A stretch of DNA of 64,000 nucleotides, taken from contig JACJZH010000011.1 of NCBI GenBank assembly GCA_020635695.1, positions 60,469 to 124,468 on the forward strand, written 5' to 3'. The notes beneath the pieces are model-generated. The model ran no database searches, was not told the DNA's origin, and worked only from the letters and a program-made list of their open reading frames with translations. Position 1 is the first letter of the stretch, and each line of letters starts with the position of its first letter. Below are positions 28,165 to 37,097 of the stretch, in pieces. This DNA comes from Flavobacteriales bacterium (GTDB lineage Bacteria > Bacteroidota > Bacteroidia > Flavobacteriales_F > PHOS-HE28). The translations under genes and the position numbers were made by a program.

Positions 28165-28886
28165 ACCATCGCATCCTCTTCGCCGCGCTCACCATTTCCG
28201 TGCTGAGCGCCTGTACGGATGCCACCGGGCAGAAGGACCCCGTGGTGCTCCGCAACAACATCGACTCGGTGAGCTACGGTCTGGGCACCGACATCGGCAA
28301 CAACCTGCGCATGCAGCTGCAGGGCGAGCTGCTGGACACCCTGAACACCGCGGCCCTCACCGAAGGCATCCGCGATGCGCTGGACAGCACCGAACGGATG
28401 ACGGCCGACAACGTGCGCGAACTGGTGCAGGCCTTCATGCTGGACGCCCAGAAGCGCATGCTGGCGAAGGAGGAGAACGAGGCCGCCGAGAACCTGCGCA
28501 AGGGACAGGAGTTCCTTGCCGAGAACGGCCAGCGCCCTGAGGTGAAGACCACCGAGAGCGGCCTGCAGTACGAAGTGCTCCAGGCGGGCAAGGGCACCGC
28601 ACCGGGCGCCACCGACCGGGTGACCGTGAACTACCGGGGCACCCTGCTCGACGGCACCGAGTTCGACAGCTCCTACAAGCGGGGCGAGCCGGCCCAGTTC
28701 GGCGTGGACCAGGTGATCGCCGGGTGGACGGAGGGCCTTCAGCTGATGCGCACGGGCTCCCGGTACAAGTTCTACATCCCCGCCGAGCTGGCCTATGGCA
28801 AGAGCCGCGGGCCCGGTGGCAGCCTGCCCCTGAACAGCACGCTGGTGTTCGAAGTGGAGCTGCTGGGCGTGACCCCGAGCAACTAG
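28161..28886 (+). CDS. FKBP-type peptidyl-prolyl isomerase lipoprotein (FkpA/Mip-like)
   Basis: 241 aa. A lipoprotein signal with lipobox LSAC places Cys18 as the lipidated residue. Residues 30-125 form the helical FKBP N-terminal dimerisation domain (VSYGLGTDIGNNLRMQ). Residues 130-241 form the FKBP fold with TTESGLQYEVL, VTVNYRGTLLDGTEFDSSY, FGVDQVIAGWTEGLQLM and IPAELAYG, including the active-site Tyr, Asp, Phe and Trp positions. It should act as a periplasmic folding factor on the membrane. It is the last gene of its operon and is followed by a bidirectional terminator. Confidence 0.93.
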   Translation: MNHRILFAALTISVLSACTDATGQKDPVVLRNNIDSVSYGLGTDIGNNLRMQLQGELLDTLNTAALTEGIRDALDSTERMTADNVRELVQAFMLDAQKRMLAKEENEAAENLRKGQEFLAENGQRPEVKTTESGLQYEVLQAGKGTAPGATDRVTVNYRGTLLDGTEFDSSYKRGEPAQFGVDQVIAGWTEGLQLMRTGSRYKFYIPAELAYGKSRGPGGSLPLNSTLVFEVELLGVTPSN

Positions 28887-28910
28887 ACCTCGCAGCAGGA
28901 ACGACCTGGA

Positions 28911-28938
28911 ACGAGGCCTCCCGATCGGGAGGCTTCGT
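28911..28938. terminator. Bidirectional terminator between FKBP and DUF551 genes
   Basis: A 12-bp stem (GCCTCCC/GGGAGGC core, extended by ACGAG/TTCGT with one wobble) around GATC. It sits between two convergent stop codons and can serve both. Confidence 0.75.
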
Positions 28939-28941
28939 CGT

Positions 28942-29214
28942 TCACGGGGCCTCCGGCAGCGGCATCCAGTGCGTCACATCGCCGAAGAAGTGGTTGCTGC
29001 TGCCTTCGCCCAGCCAGAAATGGTCGCCGGTGGCCTTGCCCGTCTTGCTGGGGTTCTTCAGGAACCAGTCGCGCATGAAGCGCAGCACCACCACGGACCG
29101 TTGCTCCATGGCGCCCGACTTGCCGGGCAGGTACACCTGGTTGTCCGGCAGGTAGCACAACACCCGCTCCCCATCGGGGGGCAGTCGTTCGGCTACGGCG
29201 GTCCAGGTGGCCAT
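28942..29214 (-). CDS. DUF551-domain small protein
   Basis: 90 aa. It matches the DUF551 pattern: an N-terminal W-x-A/V-x-E-R-L-P motif (ATWTAVAERLPPDGERVLCY) and the terminal VTHWMPLPEAP. DUF551 proteins are mostly known from phages and gut Proteobacteria, where the function is unknown. Here the gene stands alone in a housekeeping region without phage neighbours. It is soluble and has no signal peptide. Confidence 0.8.
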   Translation of the reverse strand: MATWTAVAERLPPDGERVLCYLPDNQVYLPGKSGAMEQRSVVVLRFMRDWFLKNPSKTGKATGDHFWLGEGSSNHFFGDVTHWMPLPEAP

Positions 29215-29239
29215 GGTCGCCGCCGAAGATAGCGGCCGG

Positions 29240-30748
29240 TCAGGCGAAGAGCTCCGGCAGCTCCGGCGACAGCAGGTCGGCGAGCAGGGTGTCGCACACC
29301 GCCGCAGGGTCCCCGCCCAGCTTGGTGGCCTCCTTCTTCACCAGGTACTTCAGCAGGTCGTCGTGCACCTCCAGGCCGGAGGCGGTGATGGTGCCGTGCT
29401 CGCTGTGCTGCCACTGCCAGAGCAGGAGCACCGCCAGGCGGGCCGAGGTGCGATCGTGCAGCCGGCCGCCCTCCACCACGTGGTGGCCTTCGGAGGTCAG
29501 GGCCCGGAGGGCGGTGCGCACCAGGCCCAGCAGACCGTCCACGGTGATCGGGCCTTCCGGCCGTTCCACGAGGGACGCGACGGAGGCTTCGTGCGCCGGG
29601 ACCACATGGAACTGATGGGCCTTGGGCATGTGCTTGTTGAACTCGACCAGGGCCGCGCTCACCAGACCCGGGTGGGCCACCCAGGTGCCGTCCAGCCCGA
29701 GCGCCGCCTGGGCCTCGATGCGCTCCAGCAACGCGGTGTACCGGCGGCGGGTGCGCAGGCTTTCGGTCGGAGGCAGTTCCCAGGCGGGTGCGCCCAGCAG
29801 GTGTGCGCCCCGGCGATGGGCCACGCGCAGCAGGTCCTGGGCCAGGGCCCGCAGCAGGGGAGCGTCCTCACCGATGTGCTCGCGGTCCGGCAGGGGCCGG
29901 CGATCGGGGGAACTGAACAGGGCGATGTGGTCGGCCACGTAACCGGCCGGGTCCATGGCCAGCCCGGCACTGTGGTGCATCAGTTCGAACAGCACTTCAT
30001 CGGCCTCCAGCGCACAGGCCACGTTGTCCACCACCACGGTGGCGCGGATGGTGCCACGTTCCAGCCCCAGGGCTTCCTCGGCCTCGTCGAAAAGGGTCTT
30101 CCACAGGCGGGCCTCCAGGTGGCCGTGCACGCCGCGCAGCACCACGTGTACGCCCTGCTGGCGCCGCCGCAGTTCATGGGCCGAGGTGTGCAGCAGCAGG
30201 CAGAGGTCCAGGAAACCGGCGGGCACCGGCGCTCCGTTCACCACCACCGAATTCTCCGTGGCCGACAGGGGACGCAGGGCCACCAGCAGGCGGGTGTCCG
30301 TACCCGGCCGGATGCGTGTCGCCTCGCCTTCGGCATCCACGTGCGTGAGCTTCCTGCGCGCCGCACGGGCCAGCAGCGCATGGGCGCGCAGGCCGTCGCC
30401 CCCGGTCAGGGCGTTCAGGTCGGCCACGTAGCTCTTCGCACCGGCGTTCATGCCTTGCACCAGGTCGGCACGGGAGCAACCGCCCACGAGTTCCACCCGC
30501 CGTTCCAACAAGGCCGGGGGCGCCGCGTCCACGGTCCACTCGGCTTCGCGCACATGGGCCGTGTCGGCCAGCCTGCCCAGCACCCCCTCCGCCATGCGCG
30601 ACCGGGCCTTGGCGCGTGCCGCCAGCGAGCGCTCGCGCGGGGCAAGCAGGGGACCGGTGAGCCGAGCCAGCAGGTGCAGGACCTCGGGCGTCAGCAGGGC
30701 ATGTTCCTGCACCACGTGCAGGCTGGGGAGGGTCGGGGAGGTCCGCAT
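29240..30748 (-). CDS. Malate synthase A homologue with altered metal site
   Basis: 502 aa, similar in length to MSA (about 530). The fold is clear: MNAGAKSYVADL, GHLEARLWKTLF, GTIRATVVVDN, DGTWVAHPGLV (354-364) and RGAHLLGAPAWELPP. The active site is changed. The family RPRGWHxPEKH region reads LRPLSATEN (Arg159 kept, His lost). The metal-binding Glu of ATVLIET is Asp241. The metal-binding Asp of GLNCGRWDY is replaced, the segment reading GLAMDPAGY with Gly269 at that place. The EDAATAE base region reads HDRTSAR, keeping Asp432. Glyoxylate/acetyl-CoA condensation is therefore doubtful. No isocitrate lyase lies in the window. Confidence 0.8.
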   Translation of the reverse strand: MRTSPTLPSLHVVQEHALLTPEVLHLLARLTGPLLAPRERSLAARAKARSRMAEGVLGRLADTAHVREAEWTVDAAPPALLERRVELVGGCSRADLVQGMNAGAKSYVADLNALTGGDGLRAHALLARAARRKLTHVDAEGEATRIRPGTDTRLLVALRPLSATENSVVVNGAPVPAGFLDLCLLLHTSAHELRRRQQGVHVVLRGVHGHLEARLWKTLFDEAEEALGLERGTIRATVVVDNVACALEADEVLFELMHHSAGLAMDPAGYVADHIALFSSPDRRPLPDREHIGEDAPLLRALAQDLLRVAHRRGAHLLGAPAWELPPTESLRTRRRYTALLERIEAQAALGLDGTWVAHPGLVSAALVEFNKHMPKAHQFHVVPAHEASVASLVERPEGPITVDGLLGLVRTALRALTSEGHHVVEGGRLHDRTSARLAVLLLWQWQHSEHGTITASGLEVHDDLLKYLVKKEATKLGGDPAAVCDTLLADLLSPELPELFA

Positions 30749-30826
30749 GTTCGACGAATGGTTGAATTTCTTCGACCAAACTACCCAGAACGTCGACGGG
30801 CGTCAAGGCCTTTCCGTGGAACGGCT

Positions 30827-31939
30827 TCAGGCGGCCAGTTCCAGGCCGGGCTGCCCGGCCGAAAGGCGGCGCAACCGGGGGTGCATCACCGCGAAGAAGA
30901 GGGGAGGCAGCAGGCTCAGCACCATCATGCCCGGATACCCCGTGGGCAACTGGGGGCTGTCCGGCATGCTCTCCAGCACCTGGTACTTCTTGCTGGCCTT
31001 GTAGTGGTGGTCGCTGTGGCGCGTCAGTTCGAAGAGCATGAGGCGTCCCAGCAGGTGGTCGCTGTTCCAGCTGTGCACGGGCATCACCCTGCCGTAGGTG
31101 CCACGCCCGGTGCGGGTCCGCCGAAGGCCGTAGTGCTCGATGTAGTTCACCGTTTCCAGCAGGAGGATGCCCACGCCCGCCGCGATCAGGAACTGCTGCA
31201 GCACGAACCCGCCGAAGCCCCAGCCGATGCCCGCCACCAGCAGGCCCTGCAGGGCCATGGCCCGGAGCATCTCGTTGCGCAGGCCGTAGGGGGCGTGCCC
31301 GGCCTTGCGCAGGCGTTCGGCCTCGATGTGCCAGGCGCTCAGGAAGCTGCCCACCACGGTGCGCGGCCAGAACAGGTAGATCGGCTCGCCGAAGCGGGCG
31401 CTGGCGGGGTCGTCCGGTGTGGCCACCCGGCGGTGGTGCCCCCGGTTGTGCTCGATGATGAAGTGCAGGTAGAGCGAGGTGAGCAGCAGGGCCCGGGCCA
31501 GGTCGCGTTCCCAGCGGTTCCGTCGGTGCCCCAGTTCGTGCGCCACGTTGATGCCGTAAACCCCGCACAGCAGGCCCATGGTGAAGGTGCGGCCGGCCAC
31601 GTCCAGGGTGGAAAGGCCGGGATCATCGATGCCGCGCAGGAACACCACCAGCAGCAGCCATTGCACGGGCACCACCAGGTACACCAGCACGTCGTACAGC
31701 GGTTCGTGCAGCGCGGCGGCGGTCTCCTCTTCGGAAAGCCCGGACGCATCGGGGGGAAGCAGCAGTTCCAGGAGCGGGATCAAGGCGAAGGCCTCCAGGG
31801 GGAAGGCCCAGCACCACCAGCCGGTATGGGTGAGCCCCAGAGCGGCCAGCACCAGGCCCGAGAAGGACGTCAGGTAGCGCAGGGCACGCCGGCGCATGCG
31901 CGCACGCAGCGGACCTCCTGCGGAAGGCGACCGGGACAT
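30827..31939 (-). CDS. alkB: Alkane 1-monooxygenase (AlkB-type membrane di-iron hydroxylase)
   Basis: 370 aa integral membrane hydroxylase. All histidine boxes of AlkB are present: HELGH (134-138), the EHNRGHH...ATPDDPASAR region (163-182), the NYIEHYG HYG-type box at about 260, and RHSDHHYKASKKYQVL near 304-319. About six hydrophobic helices surround them. AlkB hydroxylates terminal carbons of medium-chain alkanes with rubredoxin electrons. No rubredoxin gene is adjacent. Related xylene- or fatty-acid hydroxylases share these boxes, so the substrate is not certain. TATCTTGG lies close to the ATG. Confidence 0.9.
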   Translation of the reverse strand: MSRSPSAGGPLRARMRRRALRYLTSFSGLVLAALGLTHTGWWCWAFPLEAFALIPLLELLLPPDASGLSEEETAAALHEPLYDVLVYLVVPVQWLLLVVFLRGIDDPGLSTLDVAGRTFTMGLLCGVYGINVAHELGHRRNRWERDLARALLLTSLYLHFIIEHNRGHHRRVATPDDPASARFGEPIYLFWPRTVVGSFLSAWHIEAERLRKAGHAPYGLRNEMLRAMALQGLLVAGIGWGFGGFVLQQFLIAAGVGILLLETVNYIEHYGLRRTRTGRGTYGRVMPVHSWNSDHLLGRLMLFELTRHSDHHYKASKKYQVLESMPDSPQLPTGYPGMMVLSLLPPLFFAVMHPRLRRLSAGQPGLELAA

Positions 31940-31989
31940 GCCTCCAAGATACTGCGGGCCGGACCGTCGGTGGGCGCCGCCCCATGGGC

Positions 31990-31997
31990 TATTTTTG
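31990..31997 (+). promoter_or_regulatory. -7 promoter element TATTTTTG of the M16 operon
   Basis: A perfect TAnnTTTG, 29 nt before the ATG at 32027. Confidence 0.5.
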
Positions 31998-32026
31998 GCC
32001 TCCTTCGGACCGACGCCCCATCCGGC

Positions 32027-33343
32027 ATGAGAACACCGATCATCCTTTCCGCAGCCATGCTCGCCACGAACGCTCCGGCACAGATGAAGCCGATCGCCTT
32101 CACGGAATTCGACCTGGACAACGGGCTGCACGTCATCGTGCATGAAGATCGCTCCACGCCGATCGTGGCGGTGAGCGTGATGTACCACGTGGGCAGCAAG
32201 AACGAACGCGAGGACCGCCGCGGCTTCGCCCATTTCTTCGAGCACCTGCTGTTCGAGGGTTCGGAGAACATCGCCCGGGGCGAGTTCTCCAAGTACGTGG
32301 AGGGCGCCGGTGGCGTGCTGAACGCGAACACCAACGGCGACCGGACCTACTACTACGAGGTGCTGCCCAGCAACCAGCTGGAGCTGGGGCTCTGGCTGGA
32401 AAGCGAGCGCATGATGCACGCCCGGGTGGACCAGGTGGGCATCGACACCCAGCGGGAGGTGGTGAAGGAGGAACGCCGCCAGCGCTATGAGAACCAGCCC
32501 TACGGCAGCATCCTGATCGAGGTGTTGAAGCGGGCCTACACCGTGCATCCCTACAAGTGGCCCACCATCGGCTTCATGGAGGACCTCAACGCCGCCAGCG
32601 AGAAGGACTACAAGGACTTCTACGAGACCTACTACGTGCCGAACAACGCCGTGCTGGTGGTGGCGGGGGACGTGGACCCCAAGGAGGCCAGGCGGTTGGT
32701 GGAGGCCTATTTCGGGCCCATTGCCCGCGGCAGGGACCTGACCCGGCGCCAGGTGGAGGAGCCGGTGCTGAAGGGGGAGGTCAGGGACGTGGTGTACGAC
32801 AACATCCAGCTGCCCGCCGTGGTGCAGGCCTACCGGATCCCGGCCTACGGGACCCCGGATTTCTACGCGGTGGACATGGTGAACCGCCTGTTGAGCAGCG
32901 GCAACTCCTCGCGCCTGCAGAAGGCCTTGAAGGATGAGCAGCAGAAGGCGCTCTACGTGGGGGCGTTCAGCTTCCCCTTCGAGGATCCCGGTCTGGCCAT
33001 CGCGTTCGCCATCGCCAACGCCGGTGTGGACGCGCAGGCCCTGGAGGAGGCGATGGACGCCGAGGTGTTGCGCCTGCAGCAGGATCTGGTCCAGGAAGAG
33101 GAACTGGCGAAGCTGAAGGCCCAGCTGGAGACCGAGCAGGTCATGGACAACGCCCGCATCGCCGGGGTGGCCTCCAACCTGGCTTCCGCCTACACCTTCC
33201 TGGGCGATGCCAGGGCCGCCTCCACCGAGATCGAACGCTACCTGGCCATCACACCCAAGGATATCCAGCGGGCGGCCACCACCTATTTCAACCGGGACAG
33301 CCGCGTGGTGCTCCATTACCTACCCAAAAGCCAAAAGAACTGA
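32027..33343 (+). CDS. M16-family zinc peptidase, catalytic subunit
   Basis: 438 aa with a signal sequence (residues 1-18). The zinc-binding inverted motif HFFEH is at 69-73 and the downstream third ligand Glu is in the REVVKEERR region. ENQPYGSILIEVL and VLVVAGDVDPKEARRLVEAYF are typical of mitochondrial-processing-peptidase/insulinase-like proteins. The N-terminus places it in the periplasm or envelope. Its stop codon shares one base with the start of the second M16 gene (TGATG), so the two are made together, probably as a heterodimer like MPP beta and alpha. Confidence 0.93.
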   Translation: MRTPIILSAAMLATNAPAQMKPIAFTEFDLDNGLHVIVHEDRSTPIVAVSVMYHVGSKNEREDRRGFAHFFEHLLFEGSENIARGEFSKYVEGAGGVLNANTNGDRTYYYEVLPSNQLELGLWLESERMMHARVDQVGIDTQREVVKEERRQRYENQPYGSILIEVLKRAYTVHPYKWPTIGFMEDLNAASEKDYKDFYETYYVPNNAVLVVAGDVDPKEARRLVEAYFGPIARGRDLTRRQVEEPVLKGEVRDVVYDNIQLPAVVQAYRIPAYGTPDFYAVDMVNRLLSSGNSSRLQKALKDEQQKALYVGAFSFPFEDPGLAIAFAIANAGVDAQALEEAMDAEVLRLQQDLVQEEELAKLKAQLETEQVMDNARIAGVASNLASAYTFLGDARAASTEIERYLAITPKDIQRAATTYFNRDSRVVLHYLPKSQKN

Positions 33344-35502
33344 TGTCCGCCGCCAAGCGCCCGAACCGGCTACAGCTCGGGGTCTCCCTGGCCCTGGCCG
33401 GACTGTTCATGCAGCCATCCATGACCTTTGCCCAGATCGACCGGCGCAAGGCCCCCGAGCCGGGCCCGGCGCCGCAGGTCACCATCGGTGACCATACCGC
33501 GATGGACCTGCCCAACGGGATGAAGATGATCGTGGTGGAGGACCACCGCCTGCCCATGGTGAGCGTGGAGGTCCGCTTCGACCAGCCACCCCATGTGATG
33601 GGCGACCTGGCCGCGGTGCCCGACCTGATGGGCGAACTGCTCGGGGCCGGCACCCAATGGCATACCAAGGCCGAGATCGATGAGTCCATCGACCGGCTGG
33701 GGGCCAGGCTCAGCTCCGGAAGCAACGGCGTGTACGCGGCCTCGCTCAAGAAGCATTTCGACAAGCTGCTGCCCATCGTGTTCGAGGTCACCGCCCGCTC
33801 CACCTTCCCCGCGGAGGAATTCAACAAGGCCCGGGACCGCTACCTGAGCGCCTTGAAACAGCGGGAGGACGATCCCGATGCCATCGCCGATGAGGTGGCG
33901 CGTACGCTCGCCTATGGCAAGGGCCACCCCTACGGCGAAGTGGTGACGCCCGAGCTGGTGGACAAGGCCGCACGCAAGCACGTGGCGGCCTACCACAAGT
34001 TCCATTTCCGGCCGGAACAGGGATACCTGGTGTTCGTCGGGGACATCACCCCGGCCGAGGCACGCAAACTGGCCGACCGGAGCTTCGCCAACTGGGAGGT
34101 TCCCGAAGTGGTCACCGATCGGTCCGAGACCGGCCGCATCTCCGTGGATGGGCTCGGCGAACTGCGGCTCATGCTCAAGGTGCCCCGCGCCGGCGGCGTG
34201 CGCAGCGTGTCCATCGTGGACCGCCCGGGTGCCCCGCAATCCGTGGTCCGCGTCACCTTCCCCGTGGAACTGAACCCGGCCGATCCGCGCGCCGCGCATG
34301 CGCAGGTCATGAACACCATCCTGGGCGGTGGCGTGTTCAACGCGCGCCTCATGCAGAACCTCCGGGAGGACAAGGCCTTCACCTACGGGGCCTATTGCTC
34401 GCTGCAGGCCGACCGCTACGTCGGACGCTACACCGCCAGCACCAGCGTGCGCACGGACGTCACCGACAGCGCCATCACCGAGATCATGTACGAGATGGAG
34501 CGCATCCGGGAGGCCCCGGTCACCGAGGAGGAGCTCACGCTCGTGAAGAACTACCTGGCCGGCAGCTTCGCCCGTTCGCTCGAGGATCCACGGACCGTGG
34601 CCCGGATGGTGCTGCGGACCTACATCGACGGACTTCCGCCGGACCATTACGACACCTACCTCCAGCGCCTGGAGGCGGTGACCGCAGAGGATGTCAGGCG
34701 GGCGGCCATGGTGTTCCTGAATCCCGACCAGGCCTCCGTGCTGGTGGTGGGCGACAAGTCCGCGATCGGCAACCGGATCACCCCGCTCAGCTACCGGAAG
34801 AGCCTGGCGCAATTGGACGTGCATGGGGATCCCTACCGCGAGGAGGTGCTCCCCGCGCCGCCGGGCATGACGGCCGAACAGGTGGTGGAGAAATACCTGG
34901 AGGCCTGTGGCGGCAGCCCCACCATCGCCGGCATCCGCGACCTGCACATGCGCATGACCGCCACCATGCAGGGCATTCCCGTCACGGTGGACCAATACTT
35001 CAGCGTGCCCGGAAAGCGCCTCACCGTGATGCGGGCGAACGGGCAGGAACTTCAGCGGGAGGTCCTGGCCGATGGACGTGCCCAGCGCACCTCGCCCACG
35101 GGCACCGAGGACATCATTGAGATGGAGCTGGAGGACATGGTCTTCGAAGCGCACCCCTTTCCCGAGGAGCGCTACGCCGAACGCGGCCGGATGGTGCTGC
35201 CCGGCGTGGTGGACCTGGACGGCCGGAAGGCCTACAAAGTGGTGATGATGGCGGACAACGGGAACGGCTTCACGGAGTACTACGACATGGAGTCCGGCTT
35301 CAAGCTGCGCCGCGAGGAATTCCGCACCACGGCACAGGGCAACCTGAACATCGTGACGGAATACCAGGATTACCGGCCGGAGAACGGCATCCAGTTCCCG
35401 CACCTGATCGAGCAGGTGGCCGGTATGCGCATGGTGCTCACCGTGAAGGAAGTGGCCGTGAACGAGGGCCTGGATCCCGCGCTGTTCGTGTTCGAAGAGT
35501 AA
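33343..35502 (+). CDS. M16-family non-catalytic subunit with C-terminal lipoprotein-carrier-like extension
   Basis: 719 aa with a signal peptide (ends MTFAQ). The M16 fold spans about 45-490 but the HxxEH motif is absent: the equivalent region reads VPDLMGELLGAGTQW. The substrate-handling R/Y pair is kept in NLREDKAFTYGAY, the usual sign of an inactive partner subunit. A further 220 residues (about 510-719, TIAGIRDLHMRMTATMQGIPV, MMADNGNGFTEYYDMESG) form a beta-rich domain resembling LolA/outer-membrane lipoprotein-sorting folds. This suggests the complex works on exported or lipidated proteins, which is inference. Confidence 0.9.
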   Translation: MSAAKRPNRLQLGVSLALAGLFMQPSMTFAQIDRRKAPEPGPAPQVTIGDHTAMDLPNGMKMIVVEDHRLPMVSVEVRFDQPPHVMGDLAAVPDLMGELLGAGTQWHTKAEIDESIDRLGARLSSGSNGVYAASLKKHFDKLLPIVFEVTARSTFPAEEFNKARDRYLSALKQREDDPDAIADEVARTLAYGKGHPYGEVVTPELVDKAARKHVAAYHKFHFRPEQGYLVFVGDITPAEARKLADRSFANWEVPEVVTDRSETGRISVDGLGELRLMLKVPRAGGVRSVSIVDRPGAPQSVVRVTFPVELNPADPRAAHAQVMNTILGGGVFNARLMQNLREDKAFTYGAYCSLQADRYVGRYTASTSVRTDVTDSAITEIMYEMERIREAPVTEEELTLVKNYLAGSFARSLEDPRTVARMVLRTYIDGLPPDHYDTYLQRLEAVTAEDVRRAAMVFLNPDQASVLVVGDKSAIGNRITPLSYRKSLAQLDVHGDPYREEVLPAPPGMTAEQVVEKYLEACGGSPTIAGIRDLHMRMTATMQGIPVTVDQYFSVPGKRLTVMRANGQELQREVLADGRAQRTSPTGTEDIIEMELEDMVFEAHPFPEERYAERGRMVLPGVVDLDGRKAYKVVMMADNGNGFTEYYDMESGFKLRREEFRTTAQGNLNIVTEYQDYRPENGIQFPHLIEQVAGMRMVLTVKEVAVNEGLDPALFVFEE

Positions 35503-35518
35503 GGGCGGCGCGGACCGT

Positions 35519-36448
35519 TCAGGACCCGGCCCGGATGGGCACGGGCTCCTTGTGCAACCTGCGCCAGGCCTTGGGCACCGCGTTCCCGATGGCCGTGGAC
35601 AGCGCATCCACCAGGGCCTGCCGGCCGAAGGACCGGCGCACCATCAGGCTCACCTCACGCACCGGCTCGGGGGGCTCGAAGCGCCGCACATGGGGGTCGT
35701 CGGGCAACGTGCTCAGCTCCGGCACCAGCGTCATGCCGCTGCCCTGCCGCACCAGCTGCATCAGCGTCTCGATGCTGCCGCTCTCATAGCGCAGGTTCTC
35801 GTGCCCGGCCGCGCTGGGCCGGTCGCACAGGCTCAGCTGCTGCTCGCGGAAGCAGTGGCCCTCGCTCAGCACCCACAAGGGATGGTCGTGGAGGTCCTGC
35901 CGCCGCACACGCCGCCGCTTTGCCAACGGGTGCCCCGTGGGCAGGTAGGCCAGGAAGGGTTCGTGGAACAGCGGGATGGTCACCAGGCCGGGCGCGTCCA
36001 CCGGCGTCACCAGGATGCCCACGTCCAGGGTCCCGCGCTTCAACGCCTTCAGGATGCGCGTGGTGCGGCGCTCGTCCAGCACCAGCTGCACCTCGGGATG
36101 TGCCTCCGCGAAGCCGGGCAGGAAGCGGGGCAGGAGGTAGGGCGCCAGCGTGGGGATGATGCCCACCCGGTAGCGCCCCGCGATGCCCCCGTGCAACTCG
36201 CGCACGATGTCCTGCAACCCCTCCGACTCCCGCAGCACCACCCGCGCCTGCTCCACGATGCGCCGACCGTCCTCGGTGGGGCGCACCGGGTGCCTTCCCC
36301 GGTCGAACAGCACCACGTCCAGCTCGTCCTCCAGCTTCCGTACGCCCATGGTGAGCGTGGGCTGCGTCACATGGCAGGCTTCCGCCGCCCGCCCGAAATG
36401 CCCGTGCTCGGCCACCGCCACCACGTACTGGAGTTGTTGCAAGGTCAT
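35519..36448 (-). CDS. oxyR: Hydrogen-peroxide-sensing LysR-family regulator
   Basis: 309 aa LysR-type regulator. The N-terminal winged helix (MTLQQLQYVVAVAEHGHFGR) precedes the sensing domain. The two redox cysteines are at 199 and 208 (EGHCFREQQLSLC), exactly the E. coli OxyR numbering, with the conserved His198-like context. Oxidation to a disulfide by H2O2 should switch it on. It is divergent from dps with a 71-bp shared region, a layout consistent with OxyR control of dps. No convincing full ATAG-N7-CTAT site could be read in the gap. Confidence 0.94.
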   Translation of the reverse strand: MTLQQLQYVVAVAEHGHFGRAAEACHVTQPTLTMGVRKLEDELDVVLFDRGRHPVRPTEDGRRIVEQARVVLRESEGLQDIVRELHGGIAGRYRVGIIPTLAPYLLPRFLPGFAEAHPEVQLVLDERRTTRILKALKRGTLDVGILVTPVDAPGLVTIPLFHEPFLAYLPTGHPLAKRRRVRRQDLHDHPLWVLSEGHCFREQQLSLCDRPSAAGHENLRYESGSIETLMQLVRQGSGMTLVPELSTLPDDPHVRRFEPPEPVREVSLMVRRSFGRQALVDALSTAIGNAVPKAWRRLHKEPVPIRAGS

Positions 36449-36505
36449 TGGTGTTGTCTATCGGTGGTGTGAAGTTATTGATGTGATCGATGGGTGCCGG
36501 CGGCG

Positions 36506-36513
36506 TAATTTTG
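36506..36513 (+). promoter_or_regulatory. -7 promoter element TAATTTTG of dps
   Basis: A perfect TAnnTTTG, 6 nt before the dps ATG. An upstream TTG at 36478-36480 is 25 nt away, longer than the usual spacing, which would fit an activator-dependent promoter. Confidence 0.55.
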
Positions 36514-36519
36514 GGGGAC

Positions 36520-37044
36520 ATGAGCAAGAAGACCAAGTCCCCGAAGAAGCGCTCCACGGGCGCCCGCAAGCCGGCCATGAACTCCGTGGGGCTCGATGCC
36601 GCGAAGGCCGCTTCCCTCACCGACGGCCTCAACGGCCTGCTGGCCACCTACCAGGTGCACTACCAGAACCTGCGCGGCTGCCACTGGAACATCACCGGCC
36701 CCACCTTCTTCGAGCTGCATGCCAAGTTCGAGGAGCTCTACACCAAGGCCCAGACCTTCATCGACGAACTGGCCGAGCGCATCCTGACCCTGGAAGGGCG
36801 CCCCCTGCACACCTACAGCGCCTACCTGAAGGCCAGCGAGGTGAAGGAGCAGCGCGACCTGACCGGGGCGAAGGAGACCGTGGCCTGTGTGATGGCCGAC
36901 ATGGGCACCCTGATCGCCCTGCAGCGCGGGGTGCTGCGCCTGGCCGAGGATGCCGGCGATGAGGCCACCGCCACCCTGGTGGGCGACAACATCACCGTGA
37001 TGGAGAAGGACCTCTGGATGCTGCGCGCCTACAGCGGCAAGTGA
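36520..37044 (+). CDS. dps: DNA-binding ferritin-like protein Dps
   Basis: 174 aa. The N-terminal tail is Lys/Arg-rich (SKKTKSPKKRSTGARK), as in Dps proteins that bind DNA through mobile tails. The four-helix core carries the intersubunit ferroxidase residues: His in NLRGCHWNITG, then the LHAKFEELY helix and DELAERI. It should form dodecamers that oxidise and store iron with H2O2 and shield DNA. The start at 36520 is chosen over the in-frame ATG at 36490, which lies upstream of the -7 element. It ends at a shared terminator with tspO. Confidence 0.94.
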   Translation: MSKKTKSPKKRSTGARKPAMNSVGLDAAKAASLTDGLNGLLATYQVHYQNLRGCHWNITGPTFFELHAKFEELYTKAQTFIDELAERILTLEGRPLHTYSAYLKASEVKEQRDLTGAKETVACVMADMGTLIALQRGVLRLAEDAGDEATATLVGDNITVMEKDLWMLRAYSGK

Positions 37045-37066
37045 GGCGGTCCACCGATCCCCTGGG

Positions 37067-37090
37067 AGCCCTCCGGTCCGCCGGGGGGCT
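37067..37090. terminator. Bidirectional terminator between dps and tspO
   Basis: A 10-bp stem (AGCCCTCCGG with CCGGGGGGCT, one wobble) around TCCG, followed by TTTCG, between convergent genes. Confidence 0.75.
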
Positions 37091-37097
37091 TTCGCGT

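Noticed and set aside
29207..32026. Long open frame upstream of and in frame with the first M16 peptidase
   Set aside because: It is antisense to the malate-synthase-like and alkB genes. The signal peptide and promoter place the start at 32027.
36449..36519. OxyR operator between oxyR and dps
   Set aside because: Only a single CTAT and no regularly spaced ATAG/CTAT tetrad could be read. The inference of OxyR control rests on gene layout only.
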